A stretch of 53,607 bases of DNA from an uncultured Saprospirales bacterium (GCA_937864265.1 CALMIR010000125.1:1-53607), one strand, 5' to 3'. Shown: positions 36,080 to 44,558, counted from the first letter of the stretch. Program-made: numbers and translations. The notes: a model not told the origin generated them from the sequence alone.

Positions 36080-36187
36080 ATGCTTTCTATCGCCTCCCAA
36101 ATCTTGCAAAAAGCTGCAAACTTATTCGGAGTAGAGCTTGATATAAACTCCTATTTGGAAATCGCGCGTGAACTTTTCGTTTTCTGA
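36080..36187 (+). CDS. Possible 35-residue small protein or leader peptide
   Basis: In the 415-bp space between susC and the DeoR gene (35843-36257), ATG at 36080 is preceded by GGAGG (36073-36077) and opens 35 codons ending TGA (36185-36187). The product starts MLSIASQILQKAANLFG and looks amphipathic. The ribosome binding site lies in a GGAGGC/GCCTCC inverted repeat, so it may be hidden in a hairpin. Strong Shine-Dalgarno sequences are unusual in this phylum, and no homologue is known to me, so this may be a chance frame. Confidence 0.2.
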   Translation: MLSIASQILQKAANLFGVELDINSYLEIARELFVF

Positions 36188-36210
36188 TCCTTTTTTGAAT
36201 CAGAAAATCG
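36178..36210. other. Hairpin between the small frame and the DeoR gene
   Basis: TTTTCTGAT (36180-36188) and ATCAGAAAA (36199-36207) form a perfect 9-bp stem around a T-rich 10-nt loop. It has no following T-run on either strand, so it is not a clear terminator; it could be a regulatory site. Confidence 0.35.
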
Positions 36211-36305
36211 AAGGATACGTAAATAAGGGAGCAACCTTAATGCGTTGACGGGTTATTTTGTATTTTGCGACGTTTTTTATAGAAGGATACAGCGCCTATA
36301 AACAT

Positions 36306-37055
36306 ATGCTAAAGGATGAAAGGCAACACTTGATATTGCGGGAAGTTACCCGCAATAACAAAGTCAAGTGTTCATATCTTTGTAAAATGCTCAATGTATC
36401 GGAAGACACGGTACGGCGAGATTTAAAAGAGCTGGCCGACCATGGAATGATACGTAAGGTTCATGGTGGGGCAGTAGCTAATTCTTTATTGCCAGCTGAT
36501 TATAAAGAGAAAATATTTCACCAACTCGAAGAGAAAAAGATTATAGCCGAAAAAGCAGTTCGTTTACTGGATAACTTTCAAGTCATTCTGATAGACGGTA
36601 GTACCACCAACTTGGAATTGGTGCGCCATTTCCCGAAAGAGTTACATGCTACCGTTTTTACCAATTCCTTTCCTATTGCCCAAGAATTGTGCGAACATAG
36701 TACTGTTGAAACTTTCTTTTTTGGAGGAAAAGTACTGAAAAGTGCTAAGGTGACCATAGGGATGGATGTGCTCCATTTTCTCGACGATGTCCGTGCCGAT
36801 ATTTGCTTTTTAGGCACCCGCAGCCTTCATGCAGAGTTAGGCATTTCTACTACCCGCCGTGAGGAGGCGCAGGTGAAACGCAAGTTGGCCGAAGTATCTC
36901 AGAAAGTAGTAGCACTCACTGTTTCAGAAAAAATAGGTACGCTCCAGCCTTTCAAGGTGATTGACTTGAACCAACTAGACGTACTGGTGACAGAATTGCC
37001 TACCGACTCCCCCATTCTTTTGCCTTTCCACAACAAGCGCATCGAAATAATGTAG
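36306..37055 (+). CDS. DeoR/GlpR-family transcriptional regulator
   Basis: About 249 residues from ATG 36306 (MLKDERQHLILREVTRN); the longer TTG-started version adds residues that lack homology. A DeoR-type winged helix-turn-helix (about 5-60, SYLCKMLNVSEDTVRRDLKE) is followed by a DeoRC sugar-phosphate sensor domain (about 80-230, with ILIDGSTTNLELVRHFP and FLGTRSLH). Such proteins usually repress sugar-utilisation genes until a phosphorylated sugar binds. It is divergent from the susC-susD genes and is the obvious candidate controller of this glycan locus (inference). Its effector might be a mannose or hexosamine phosphate. Confidence 0.92.
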   Translation: MLKDERQHLILREVTRNNKVKCSYLCKMLNVSEDTVRRDLKELADHGMIRKVHGGAVANSLLPADYKEKIFHQLEEKKIIAEKAVRLLDNFQVILIDGSTTNLELVRHFPKELHATVFTNSFPIAQELCEHSTVETFFFGGKVLKSAKVTIGMDVLHFLDDVRADICFLGTRSLHAELGISTTRREEAQVKRKLAEVSQKVVALTVSEKIGTLQPFKVIDLNQLDVLVTELPTDSPILLPFHNKRIEIM

Positions 37056-37089
37056 TAATTTTACAGATCGAACGCACTAAGTACAAACG

Positions 37090-37986
37090 ATGAACAACGA
37101 AGCGCTGGTCTCCATTATTAGCGTCAATTACCGGCAGCCTCAGGTCAGTTGTGATATGTTGGATAGCTTGGCTCTATTGGAGCATCCTGCGCTGGAAGTC
37201 TGGCTCGTGGACAATGGCGCCGCTCAAAACCAGGAAGCACTTTATAAACAACACTATTCGGAGCTGAAGGTGATAACCAGTGCTGAAAACCTGGGATTTG
37301 CAGGGGGAAATAATTTGGCCATTATCCGTGCTACTGGAAAGTACTTATTGCTACTCAACAACGACACCTTAGTGCCCAAAGACTTCCTCTTGCCGCTCAT
37401 CGAATTTATGGAGCGCCACCCGGAAGTGGGCATAGTAAGCCCTAAAATTTACTACCACAATACGCCGCAAATCATCCAATATGCCGGTGTACCCCGTATG
37501 AATGCCTATACCGGCCGAAACGCCAACCCCGCCAAACAGCGAACGGACGACGGTATCAGTTTCAATGGTATTCACCCAACTGGCTATGCACACGGTGCTT
37601 GTATGCTGGTGCGCAAAACGGTATTTGAACAAATAGGCTTGCTGCCCGAAGACTATTTTCTCTATTACGAAGAATTGGATTTTTGTGAACAAGCCCGAAG
37701 AGCGGGCTGGGAAATTTACTATTTCGGGGAGAGCCATATTTTCCACCGGGAATCGGTTGCGGTGGGCAAGCACAATCCTTTAAAAACCTATTATATGTAC
37801 CGCAACCGCTGGCTATTTATGCGGCGCAATAGCAACATGCCCGCTTATGGCATTTTTGTGTTGTATTACCTCGGTATGGCCGTACCTTTGAACCTGGCCA
37901 AACATGCCCTCAGGCGAGAATGGGCGCACTGCCGGGCGATTATCAAGGCTGTTGCCTGGAATTTTAACCTCAAAAAGGCTTCCTAA
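37090..37986 (+). CDS. Family 2 glycosyltransferase
   Basis: A 298-residue cytoplasmic or membrane-associated GT2 enzyme. A GT-A fold is shown by VSIISVNYRQPQVSC (about 7-21), VDNG (about 40), GGNN (about 74-77) and LLNNDTLVPKDF (about 92-103). The acceptor-side motif is YYEELDFCEQARRAGW (about 196-211). It resembles rhamnosyl- or hexosyltransferases used for surface polysaccharide synthesis. It overlaps the next glycosyltransferase gene by one base (TAATG at 37984-37988), so they form an operon. Donor and acceptor are unknown. It has no signal or transmembrane segment besides a weak C-terminal helix. Confidence 0.9.
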   Translation: MNNEALVSIISVNYRQPQVSCDMLDSLALLEHPALEVWLVDNGAAQNQEALYKQHYSELKVITSAENLGFAGGNNLAIIRATGKYLLLLNNDTLVPKDFLLPLIEFMERHPEVGIVSPKIYYHNTPQIIQYAGVPRMNAYTGRNANPAKQRTDDGISFNGIHPTGYAHGACMLVRKTVFEQIGLLPEDYFLYYEELDFCEQARRAGWEIYYFGESHIFHRESVAVGKHNPLKTYYMYRNRWLFMRRNSNMPAYGIFVLYYLGMAVPLNLAKHALRREWAHCRAIIKAVAWNFNLKKAS

Positions 37987-39167
37987 TGTTGGCAGAATGG
38001 ATTTTTTGGTTGGGCATCGGACTCGTATTTTACACCTATGTGGGCTATGGGATACTGGTGTGGATACTGCTGCGATTTAGGAAAAACAAGCCATTGAATG
38101 ATATTCGCAGTGCAAACAACCAATTCCCAGAAGTGAGTCTGCTAATTGCCGCTTACAACGAGGCAGGTATCATTGCTGAAAAAGTTAAAAATTGCCAGGC
38201 TTTGGATTATCCTGCGGATAGACTTCAGGTGGTATTTGTGACAGATGGCTCTGTTGACGGTACGCCGGAGTTGTTGCGACAATACGATCACATCAGGGTA
38301 CTGCACGAAGATGGCCGCAAAGGCAAGATGGCTGCTGTGGAAAGGGCGATGGCTTACATCCAAACGCCCATTACCGTTTTTACCGATGCCAATACGTTTT
38401 TAAATACGCAGGCTATTCGCGAATTGGTCCAATATTTTGAAAATCCCCGAATTGGCGCCGTAGCCGGGGAAAAACGCATTATGCAGCAAACAGATGAGGC
38501 GGCGAGTGCTGCCGGGGAAGGGCTGTACTGGCATTATGAGTCTTTTTTAAAAAAACAAGATGCCCGCCTATATAGTGTCGTGGGTGCTGCCGGGGAATTG
38601 TATGCTATCCGAACTGCCCTCTTTGAGTCCTTGCCCAGCGATACCATCCTCGACGATTTTATGCAAACCCTCCTGATCGCAGCTAAGGGTTATCGGGTGG
38701 CTTATGCCCCGGAAGCTTTCGCAGAAGAGTATGCTTCAGCCGACTTGAAGGAAGAGTTAAAACGCAAAATCCGCATTTGCGCAGGCGGCTTTCAATCCAT
38801 GGCTCGCCTATTGCCCTTGCTCAATCCTTTTCGTTATGGCTGGCTGAGTTTTCAGTATGTATCGCACCGGGTACTGCGCTGGACTTTGGCACCTTTGTTT
38901 TTGCCTTTCATTTTTGTGGCCAATGCCTGGCTATTTTTCTGCGGAAGCGGTTGGGTTTACGCCGTGTTGTTCGCCCTGCAATGCCTTTTTTATATTCAGG
39001 CAGCGCTGGCATACCAATGGCGCAACAGCCCCGTGTCGATAAAAGGTTTCTTTGTACCCTTGTATTTTTGTATCATGAATTACAGCGTATATGCTGGTTT
39101 TTTGCGGTACATCTCTGGCCGACAAAGCGTCAAATGGGAAAAGGCACGCCGGGCAGAAGGGGTTTGA
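37986..39167 (+). CDS. Membrane family 2 glycosyltransferase
   Basis: A 393-residue processive-type GT2 enzyme. One N-terminal membrane helix (about 5-25) is followed by the GT-A domain with SLLIAAYNEAGIIAEK (about 51-66), DGSVDGTPELL (about 85-95), TDANT (about 134), and DDFMQTLLIAAKGYRVAY (about 225-242). The RKIRICAGGFQSMARL stretch (about 258-273) takes the place of the Q/RxxRW motif. Three to four C-terminal helices (about 295-385) anchor it. It probably builds an extracellular or envelope polysaccharide with the preceding GT2. The start ATG overlaps the previous stop by one base, so translation is coupled. The 201-bp gap after it holds no gene. Confidence 0.9.
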   Translation: MLAEWIFWLGIGLVFYTYVGYGILVWILLRFRKNKPLNDIRSANNQFPEVSLLIAAYNEAGIIAEKVKNCQALDYPADRLQVVFVTDGSVDGTPELLRQYDHIRVLHEDGRKGKMAAVERAMAYIQTPITVFTDANTFLNTQAIRELVQYFENPRIGAVAGEKRIMQQTDEAASAAGEGLYWHYESFLKKQDARLYSVVGAAGELYAIRTALFESLPSDTILDDFMQTLLIAAKGYRVAYAPEAFAEEYASADLKEELKRKIRICAGGFQSMARLLPLLNPFRYGWLSFQYVSHRVLRWTLAPLFLPFIFVANAWLFFCGSGWVYAVLFALQCLFYIQAALAYQWRNSPVSIKGFFVPLYFCIMNYSVYAGFLRYISGRQSVKWEKARRAEGV

Positions 39168-39368
39168 ATAGCTCTGGGTGCAAAGCAATAAAAGCGTGGG
39201 GCAACAAGCTCAGCCGTGCTGCTCAAACATATTGCCTTCTAAAAATAAAGACTGCGACAAACCATTGGCTGCTCACTTATATGCCCTACTATCGCGATAT
39301 TTCCTTTCAAATCTGGTGAATCCCATTTTTTTTGCGGAAATTCGCTGAATTATTTTTACAACTTATCT

Positions 39369-40856
39369 ATGGCAGCAAAAAGTCAGAACGAGCGAATATT
39401 TTTCGGATTAATGGTCAAGCAGTTGCGCTTAGAAAAAGGGCTGTCTTTTGCCGACTTGGCTCAGTCAACCGGTGTATCGGTTTCTTATCTCAACGAAATT
39501 GAAAAAGGAAAAAAATACCCCAAAGAAGAAAAACTGCTGGCTTTGGCGGAAGCACTAGGCGTAGCTGTCGAAACACTAGCTTCTACTGAACTGAATAAAA
39601 GCCTGGCACCCGTTGCCGACCTATTGCAATCTAATTTTCTCAATGAGCTGCCCTTGGATTTATTCGGCATAGAGTTGTACAAAGTGGTGGAAATCATAGC
39701 CAATGCTCCAGTTCGGGTAGGCGCTTTTATCTCTACTTTATTAGAGCTGTCGCGAACTTATTCGCTTCGCGAAGAAAATTTTTACTTTGGCGCCTTGAGG
39801 TCTTACTTGGAATTGAACAACAATTACTTTGAAGATTTGGAAGCGGCGGTGGATCAATTTGTTGAAGCGCACCAATTGGAGGAAAAAAGGCCATTGAACG
39901 TGGGCGCACTGAAAGATATTTTGCAGCAGAACTTTGGCTATACGATTATAGAAAATGGGCTGGATCGATACGAAGAACTTCAAAAACTGCGCTCCTTATT
40001 CATACCCAAGAAAAAGCACTTGCTCCTCAATGGCGGTCTCAGCCCGATGCAAAAAGCATTTCAGCTAGGCAAAGAACTGGGATTCAATGTGCTGAAAATT
40101 AAAGAAAGAGCCAATACCTCCTCGCTATTGCAAAGTCGAGTATTTGAAGAAGTGCTCAACCACTCCAAAGCCATCTATTTTTCTGTGGCGCTACACATTC
40201 CCCGCGATCCTTTTATCCGAGACTTGCAAACTTTTTTTGAACGCGAGCAATGGGAAGAACAAGCTTTTATCGGCATCATGCGAAAATATGAAGCCAGCCC
40301 TGAGATGTTTTATCACCGTCTGACGAATGTATTGCCCCGATTTTTCGACATGAACGAATTGTTTTTTCTCCGTTTTTCCCACGATCCTGAAAAGCGGAAT
40401 TTTGAAATAGATAAGGAATTGCATTTGACCCGGAAACACCATCCGCATGGCAACGGCATTTTTGAACACTATTGCCGGCGTTGGGTGTCCTTATCATCTT
40501 TGAATGAATTGGATCAACTCCAAAAACAAGGGAAATTTGCTCAATACCTGGTAAGGGTGCAGCGTTCAAAATTCATCGGTACAGACGACGAGTACCTTTG
40601 CCTAACCATCGCCCGCCCCGGCTATCCGACGCCCAATCGCAACGTCAGTGTTACTTTGGGTCTATTGGCCGATCAAAAGCTAAAGGAAAAGATTCACTTC
40701 TTTGAAGATCCAGCTATTCTCATTAAGGAAGTCAATAAAACTTGCGAGCGCTGCGATGTGAAATATTGCCAGGAAAGAGCGGCCCCTCCGGTAGTGGTAA
40801 ACAAACGGGAGGAATGGCGGAAGGTACAGGATCGCCTGGGAGAATTGCTCGGATGA
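39369..40856 (+). CDS. XRE-family regulator with degenerate ImmA/IrrE domain (ScfR/RamB-like)
   Basis: A 495-residue regulator. The N-terminal HTH_3 domain (about 12-66) reads MVKQLRLEKGLSFADLAQST then VSVSYLNEIEKGKKYP. The middle part (about 180-290) is an ImmA/IrrE (DUF955)-like domain whose peptidase motif HExxH is replaced by GKELGF within MQKAFQLGKELGFNVL, so it is not a metalloprotease. The C-terminal part ends with a cysteine cluster CERCDVKYCQERAAPPV, as in ScfR/RamB-type regulators of short-chain fatty acid and glyoxylate genes. The cysteine cluster may bind a metal. Regulation of acyl-CoA metabolism is known for relatives; here it is inferred. A candidate promoter (TTG, 16 bp, TATTTTTA) lies just upstream. 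Confidence 0.85.
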   Translation: MAAKSQNERIFFGLMVKQLRLEKGLSFADLAQSTGVSVSYLNEIEKGKKYPKEEKLLALAEALGVAVETLASTELNKSLAPVADLLQSNFLNELPLDLFGIELYKVVEIIANAPVRVGAFISTLLELSRTYSLREENFYFGALRSYLELNNNYFEDLEAAVDQFVEAHQLEEKRPLNVGALKDILQQNFGYTIIENGLDRYEELQKLRSLFIPKKKHLLLNGGLSPMQKAFQLGKELGFNVLKIKERANTSSLLQSRVFEEVLNHSKAIYFSVALHIPRDPFIRDLQTFFEREQWEEQAFIGIMRKYEASPEMFYHRLTNVLPRFFDMNELFFLRFSHDPEKRNFEIDKELHLTRKHHPHGNGIFEHYCRRWVSLSSLNELDQLQKQGKFAQYLVRVQRSKFIGTDDEYLCLTIARPGYPTPNRNVSVTLGLLADQKLKEKIHFFEDPAILIKEVNKTCERCDVKYCQERAAPPVVVNKREEWRKVQDRLGELLG

Positions 40857-40866
40857 GCAGTCAGCC

Positions 40867-41205
40867 TCAGGCTACCGCATACCCGGTAAAGGGTCTCATG
40901 GACGGCGCATGAAAAGCCAGTACAATATCAGACTTAGGAACGCCCATTGCTACTAATTTTTCTGCGATATCAAAATCTGTGTTATTTTCTTGTATCCATA
41001 TTTTTTCACCAACTAGGTCTATATGTAAAAGGGTAAAATAAACCCTTTTCTCGCCTTCCCAACCAAGTGCCAGTATTTGATAGTGATCACGAACGGTATC
41101 AAATACCAGTTGCTCTTGTATCCTTTCATTAGGATCAATACTTGGTGATGCATATTCAAACAAAACATGCTAGACCAATTTTCGATATTTAGCTCTTCTA
41201 TCCAT
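40867..41205 (-). pseudogene. xisI: xisI-like gene interrupted by one in-frame stop at codon 12
   Basis: Starting at ATG 41205, the frame reads MDRRAKYRKLV, then TAG (41172-41170), then HVLFEYASPSIDPNERI and VFDTVRDHYQILALGWEGEK, ending with DIAEKLVAMGVPKSDIVLAF at a stop at 40867. The length with the stop read through is 112 codons, the normal length of XisI, which in cyanobacteria controls excision of the fdxN element with XisH. The family usually has Gln in this place (CAG), so TAG is a single-base change. Protein could still start at TTG 41163 and lack the first 14 residues. No intact xisH lies upstream, so it probably is a decaying orphan. Confidence 0.8.
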
Positions 41206-41599
41206 AATTCGAATGATACTTTACAAACATAACACTTAAAGAACATAATAACAAGCTCGTACGTTTCAATACTCAAGAAAAATTGCCTCAAGCAAGATAA
41301 TAACGCAGGAAAATTAATTGCCCAATTTGTCCTTCCCATAGCGGGTAAAACAGTTCGCTTTAAGTGTGTCTGCTATGCTAAGAACGCTGATTAATCGAGC
41401 AATAATTTTCTGCAAACTACTTAGTTTGGTCAGTAAAGACTACCCTTCTAAGCTCGGTATAAAAACAGGAAATAAATAACCGGACTTGCCTGTATAAGCA
41501 GATTGGACTAAATTTGCCTCAAAGCATTGATTGCTAGTGCTGTCGGCACTAGAGATTTTCAATATCTTGAACGCGTTTATATTAAAAGCTATTTGACAC
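41206..41599. other. Non-coding stretch upstream of dipeptidyl peptidase IV
   Basis: No convincing gene in about 390 bp. A 7-bp hairpin CTAGTGC/GCACTAG (41534-41540 and 41546-41552, loop 5 nt) lies before the peptidase start. On the minus strand upstream of xisI a short frame contains IGQLIFLRYYL, faintly like part of XisH, but too weak to name. Confidence 0.4.
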
Positions 41600-43933
41600 A
41601 TGAAAAAAACAACTTTCATCGCCCTAATCTTAACGATATGCTGGAGCGGAATTGGCTTTAGCCAAAAAAACATTACCCTGGAAGATATTTGGAAGGACTA
41701 TAAGTTTTTTTCCAAATCGGTGCCCGGGTTTAACTTCCAGCAAGATGGACAACACTATACCCGATTAGAAAATGGCAAAATCGTTCAGTACGATCTGGGC
41801 AGCGGTCAGCAAACAGCGGTGCTTTTTGATGCTGCAGAAGTGCAAGGCCAGGCTGGCTTTAATGGCGAAGTAGAAGGTTACGAATTCAGTCAGGACGAAA
41901 ATAAAATCCTCATCGAGTCAGAATCAGAGGCCATATACCGGCATTCGACCAAGGCCAATTTTTTTGTCTATGATCGCCAAAGCAAGCAGCTAAGTTCTGT
42001 TTTTAGCGAGGGCAAGCATCGCTATGCCTCCTTTAACCCGCAAGGCAACAAAGTAGCCTTCGTTTATGAAAATAACCTCTACTACAAGGATTTGAAATCG
42101 GGCGAAACCCGCCAGATCACGCAGGATGGCGCAACCAATAAAATCATTTATGGCGCCACAGATTGGGTGTATGAAGAAGAATTCGGCTTTGCCCAAGCTT
42201 TTTTCTGGTCGCCCGATGGAGAAAGCATCGCCTTTTACCGTTTTGACGAGAGCGAAGTGCCTCAGTTTACCATGACCAATTACCACGACGAAATGTACCC
42301 GGAGTACGTGACCTTCAAATACCCAAAAGTTGGCGAAAAGAACGCCGAGGTAAGCATCTACATCCACCCGCTGAAGCTGGGCAAATCCATACCTGTTGAA
42401 CTGGGCAAAGAAAAGGATATTTACATCCCGCGCATCAAGTGGACAACCAACTCCGATCTGCTCTGTGTCTATAAACTCAATCGCCACCAGAACGACCTGG
42501 AATTGCTACTGGCCAATACCAGCAATGGAAACACCCAATCTTTACTGCGCGAAAAGAACAAATACTATATTGATTACAACGTTTTTGACAACCTCCATTT
42601 TCTGGAAAACGGCAAACAATTCATTTGGACCAGTGAGCAGGATGGTTGGCACCACATTTACCTACATGATATGAGTGGCAAGCTCGTGCGCCAGATCACC
42701 AAAGGCGAATGGGAAGTGAGCGAATTATACGGTGTCAATGAAAAAGATGGGCGACTATATTACCAGGCTGCTGAAAAATCGCCACTAGAAAGACAAGTTT
42801 ACAGTATTGCCCTGGATGGCAAAGACAAGCAGACGCTTGCTGGCTCCACAGGCTGGAACAGCGCCCAATTCAGCAGTACCTACGATTATTACGTCATCAA
42901 CCATTCTACTGCCAATGCACCCACTACTTATACCGTATTTGATAAAAAAGGCAAATTGATCCGGGTTATTGAAGACAATAGCGGCATGAAAGCCAAACAG
43001 ACCGAATACGGCGTTCAGCCTGTTGAGTTTTTTACCTTTAAAACGGGCGATGGCGTTGATCTCAATGGCTGGATGATCAAACCCCGCGACTTTAAAGAAA
43101 ACAGGCAATACCCGGTTTTGATGTACGTATATGGCGGCCCTGGCAGCCAGGAAGCCACCGACCATTGGATGGGCTTGAATTATTGGTGGTTTCAAATGTT
43201 GGCACAGAAAGATTACATCATTGCTTGCGTGGACAATCGCGGCACAGGAGGGCGTGGCGAAGCATTTAAAAAAATGACCTACCAGCAACTCGGCCATTAC
43301 GAAACCCTGGATCAGATCGAAGCTGCTAAATACCTGGGCAGTTTAGCTTATGTGGACGATGCCCGAATTGGCATTTTCGGATGGAGCTACGGGGGCTACA
43401 TGTCCTCTTTGTGTTTGCTGAAAGGCGCCGATGTTTTTGCAGCAGCTATCGCCGTTGCTCCAGTCACCAATTGGAAGTGGTACGATTCCATCTACACAGA
43501 ACGCTACATGCGTACTTATCAGGAAAACCAGGAGGGATACCGCAACAATTCACCCATTTATTTTGCCGATCGCCTAAAAGGCAGTTACCTGCTCATACAC
43601 GGTATGGGCGATGATAACGTGCATTTTCAGCATACGGTAGAAATGGCCAATGCCCTGATAGCCGCCAACAAACAATTTGATACCTATTTTTACCCCAATC
43701 GCAACCACGGCATCTATGGTGGAAACACCCGCCTACACCTCTACACCAAAATGACGGACTTCTTGTTGGAAAACATACGCCCAGTTGTCAAAATGGCTAA
43801 AGATGCCAACGATGGCGTACAAAAAGACGTGGTGCCAAAACAACAAATCCTCCGCAACAAGCCACTGGAAAAACAACAGGAAATCCAAAAAAACAAAGGC
43901 CCTGAAAAGGCTAAAGTACTGGAAAAACAATAA
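41600..43933 (+). CDS. Dipeptidyl peptidase IV (S9B family)
   Basis: A 777-residue exported serine peptidase that removes X-Pro dipeptides from peptides. A signal peptide (about 1-21, ending GIGFSQ) leads into the DPP IV beta-propeller (about 30-480, with YGATDWVYEEEFG, where the EE pair binds the substrate N terminus) and an alpha/beta-hydrolase domain. The catalytic triad is Ser596 in GWSYGGYMSS, Asp671/672 in GMGDDNVHF and His703 in NRNHGIYGG. The C-terminal about 45 residues (KDANDGVQKDVVPKQQILRN onward) form a Lys/Gln/Glu-rich tail not usual for the family. The location is the periplasm. A 10-bp hairpin follows the gene. Confidence 0.95.
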   Translation: MKKTTFIALILTICWSGIGFSQKNITLEDIWKDYKFFSKSVPGFNFQQDGQHYTRLENGKIVQYDLGSGQQTAVLFDAAEVQGQAGFNGEVEGYEFSQDENKILIESESEAIYRHSTKANFFVYDRQSKQLSSVFSEGKHRYASFNPQGNKVAFVYENNLYYKDLKSGETRQITQDGATNKIIYGATDWVYEEEFGFAQAFFWSPDGESIAFYRFDESEVPQFTMTNYHDEMYPEYVTFKYPKVGEKNAEVSIYIHPLKLGKSIPVELGKEKDIYIPRIKWTTNSDLLCVYKLNRHQNDLELLLANTSNGNTQSLLREKNKYYIDYNVFDNLHFLENGKQFIWTSEQDGWHHIYLHDMSGKLVRQITKGEWEVSELYGVNEKDGRLYYQAAEKSPLERQVYSIALDGKDKQTLAGSTGWNSAQFSSTYDYYVINHSTANAPTTYTVFDKKGKLIRVIEDNSGMKAKQTEYGVQPVEFFTFKTGDGVDLNGWMIKPRDFKENRQYPVLMYVYGGPGSQEATDHWMGLNYWWFQMLAQKDYIIACVDNRGTGGRGEAFKKMTYQQLGHYETLDQIEAAKYLGSLAYVDDARIGIFGWSYGGYMSSLCLLKGADVFAAAIAVAPVTNWKWYDSIYTERYMRTYQENQEGYRNNSPIYFADRLKGSYLLIHGMGDDNVHFQHTVEMANALIAANKQFDTYFYPNRNHGIYGGNTRLHLYTKMTDFLLENIRPVVKMAKDANDGVQKDVVPKQQILRNKPLEKQQEIQKNKGPEKAKVLEKQ

Positions 43934-43939
43934 TCCTTG

Positions 43940-43974
43940 GGGCAATAGGTGGGCTGTAATTGCGCCTATTGCCC
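43940..43974. other. Hairpin between the DPP IV and YbjQ genes
   Basis: GGGCAATAGG (43940-43949) and CCTATTGCCC (43965-43974) form a perfect 10-bp stem with a 15-nt loop. No T-run follows on the plus strand, so termination is doubtful; it could stabilise or process the mRNA. Confidence 0.45.
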
Positions 43975-43993
43975 AATACCTAAGCATCTATTC

Positions 43994-44314
43994 ATGAAAC
44001 TATCAACTACCGATTTTATAGCGGGTTATGAAATCACCGAAGTCATTGATATTGCACGAGGCAGTACCGTTAGAGCGCGCAATTTAGGGCGCGATATTTT
44101 TGCCGGACTGAAAAACCTGGTCGGCGGTGAAATCAATGAATATACTCGCCTGATGGCCGATGCCCGCGAGCAAGCCATCGAGCGGATGATCGCCGACGCA
44201 GAAGGTCTCGACGCCGATGCCGTGATCAATGTCCGTTTTACAACAGCGGCAGTCATGCAAGGCGCTTCCGAAATGCTGGCTTATGGTACAGCCGTGAAGT
44301 TGAAAGCAAAATAA
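43994..44314 (+). CDS. YbjQ/UPF0145 heavy-metal-binding-domain protein
   Basis: A 106-residue protein of the YbjQ (DUF74) family, starting at ATG 43994 (MKLSTTDFIAGYEITEVID); the longer frame adds 15 residues that do not fit the family. Hallmarks are GYEITEVIDIARGSTVRARN (about 11-30), DIFAGLKNLVGGEINEYTRL and DADAVINVRFTTAAVMQGASE (about 72-92). The family forms a pentameric or decameric ring of unknown function. A repeat-rich intergenic region follows. It is 60 bp downstream of the DPP IV gene in the same direction. Confidence 0.93.
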   Translation: MKLSTTDFIAGYEITEVIDIARGSTVRARNLGRDIFAGLKNLVGGEINEYTRLMADAREQAIERMIADAEGLDADAVINVRFTTAAVMQGASEMLAYGTAVKLKAK

Positions 44315-44558
44315 GTTTCTAGTTTCAGGCGGAGCTAAAGCAAGGCTTTGTTTCTGGTTTCAAGCTTGCCACGCGAAAGGCGTGGTTTTCCTGCCCCCGT
44401 CCGATCCCGCTGAGCGTATCGGCCTCAGCGGGATCATCCCGCCCGGATAGTTCCGGTCGGACGGGCCGGGCGGGCGACTGAAAGGCGGGTGGTTTCTGAT
44501 CAATTCAACCTGAAACTTGAAACTATACTTGGCTTTAACCTAGCTTGAAACCAGAAAC
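44315..44558. repeat. Composite palindromic intergenic repeat
   Basis: Several nested inverted repeats lie between ybjQ and smpB. GATCCCGCTGAG (44403-44414) with CTCAGCGGGATC (44424-44435) is a perfect 12-bp stem with a 9-nt loop. CCCGCCCGG (44438-44446) pairs with CCGGGCGGG (44466-44474). CCCGTCCG (44396-44403) pairs with CGGACGGG (44458-44465). Outside them, GTTTCTGGTTTCAAGCT (44350-44366) is perfectly inverted at 44542-44558, and a related pair lies at 44315-44329 and 44509-44523. The GC-rich core stands out from its AT-richer flanks. It looks like a REP-like or MITE-like element, and the remaining part to 44630 shows no gene. Confidence 0.75.

Noticed and set aside
38777-39319. 180-residue plus-strand frame in the second glycosyltransferase
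   Set aside because: It lies in another frame of a clear GT2 gene, whose motifs are continuous.
41206-41460. Possible xisH remnant upstream of xisI
   Set aside because: Only a short IGQLIFLRYYL piece resembles XisH and the distance to xisI is too short; not enough to call.
41534-41552. Terminator after xisI region or before DPP IV
   Set aside because: The 7-bp hairpin is not followed by a T-run on either strand.
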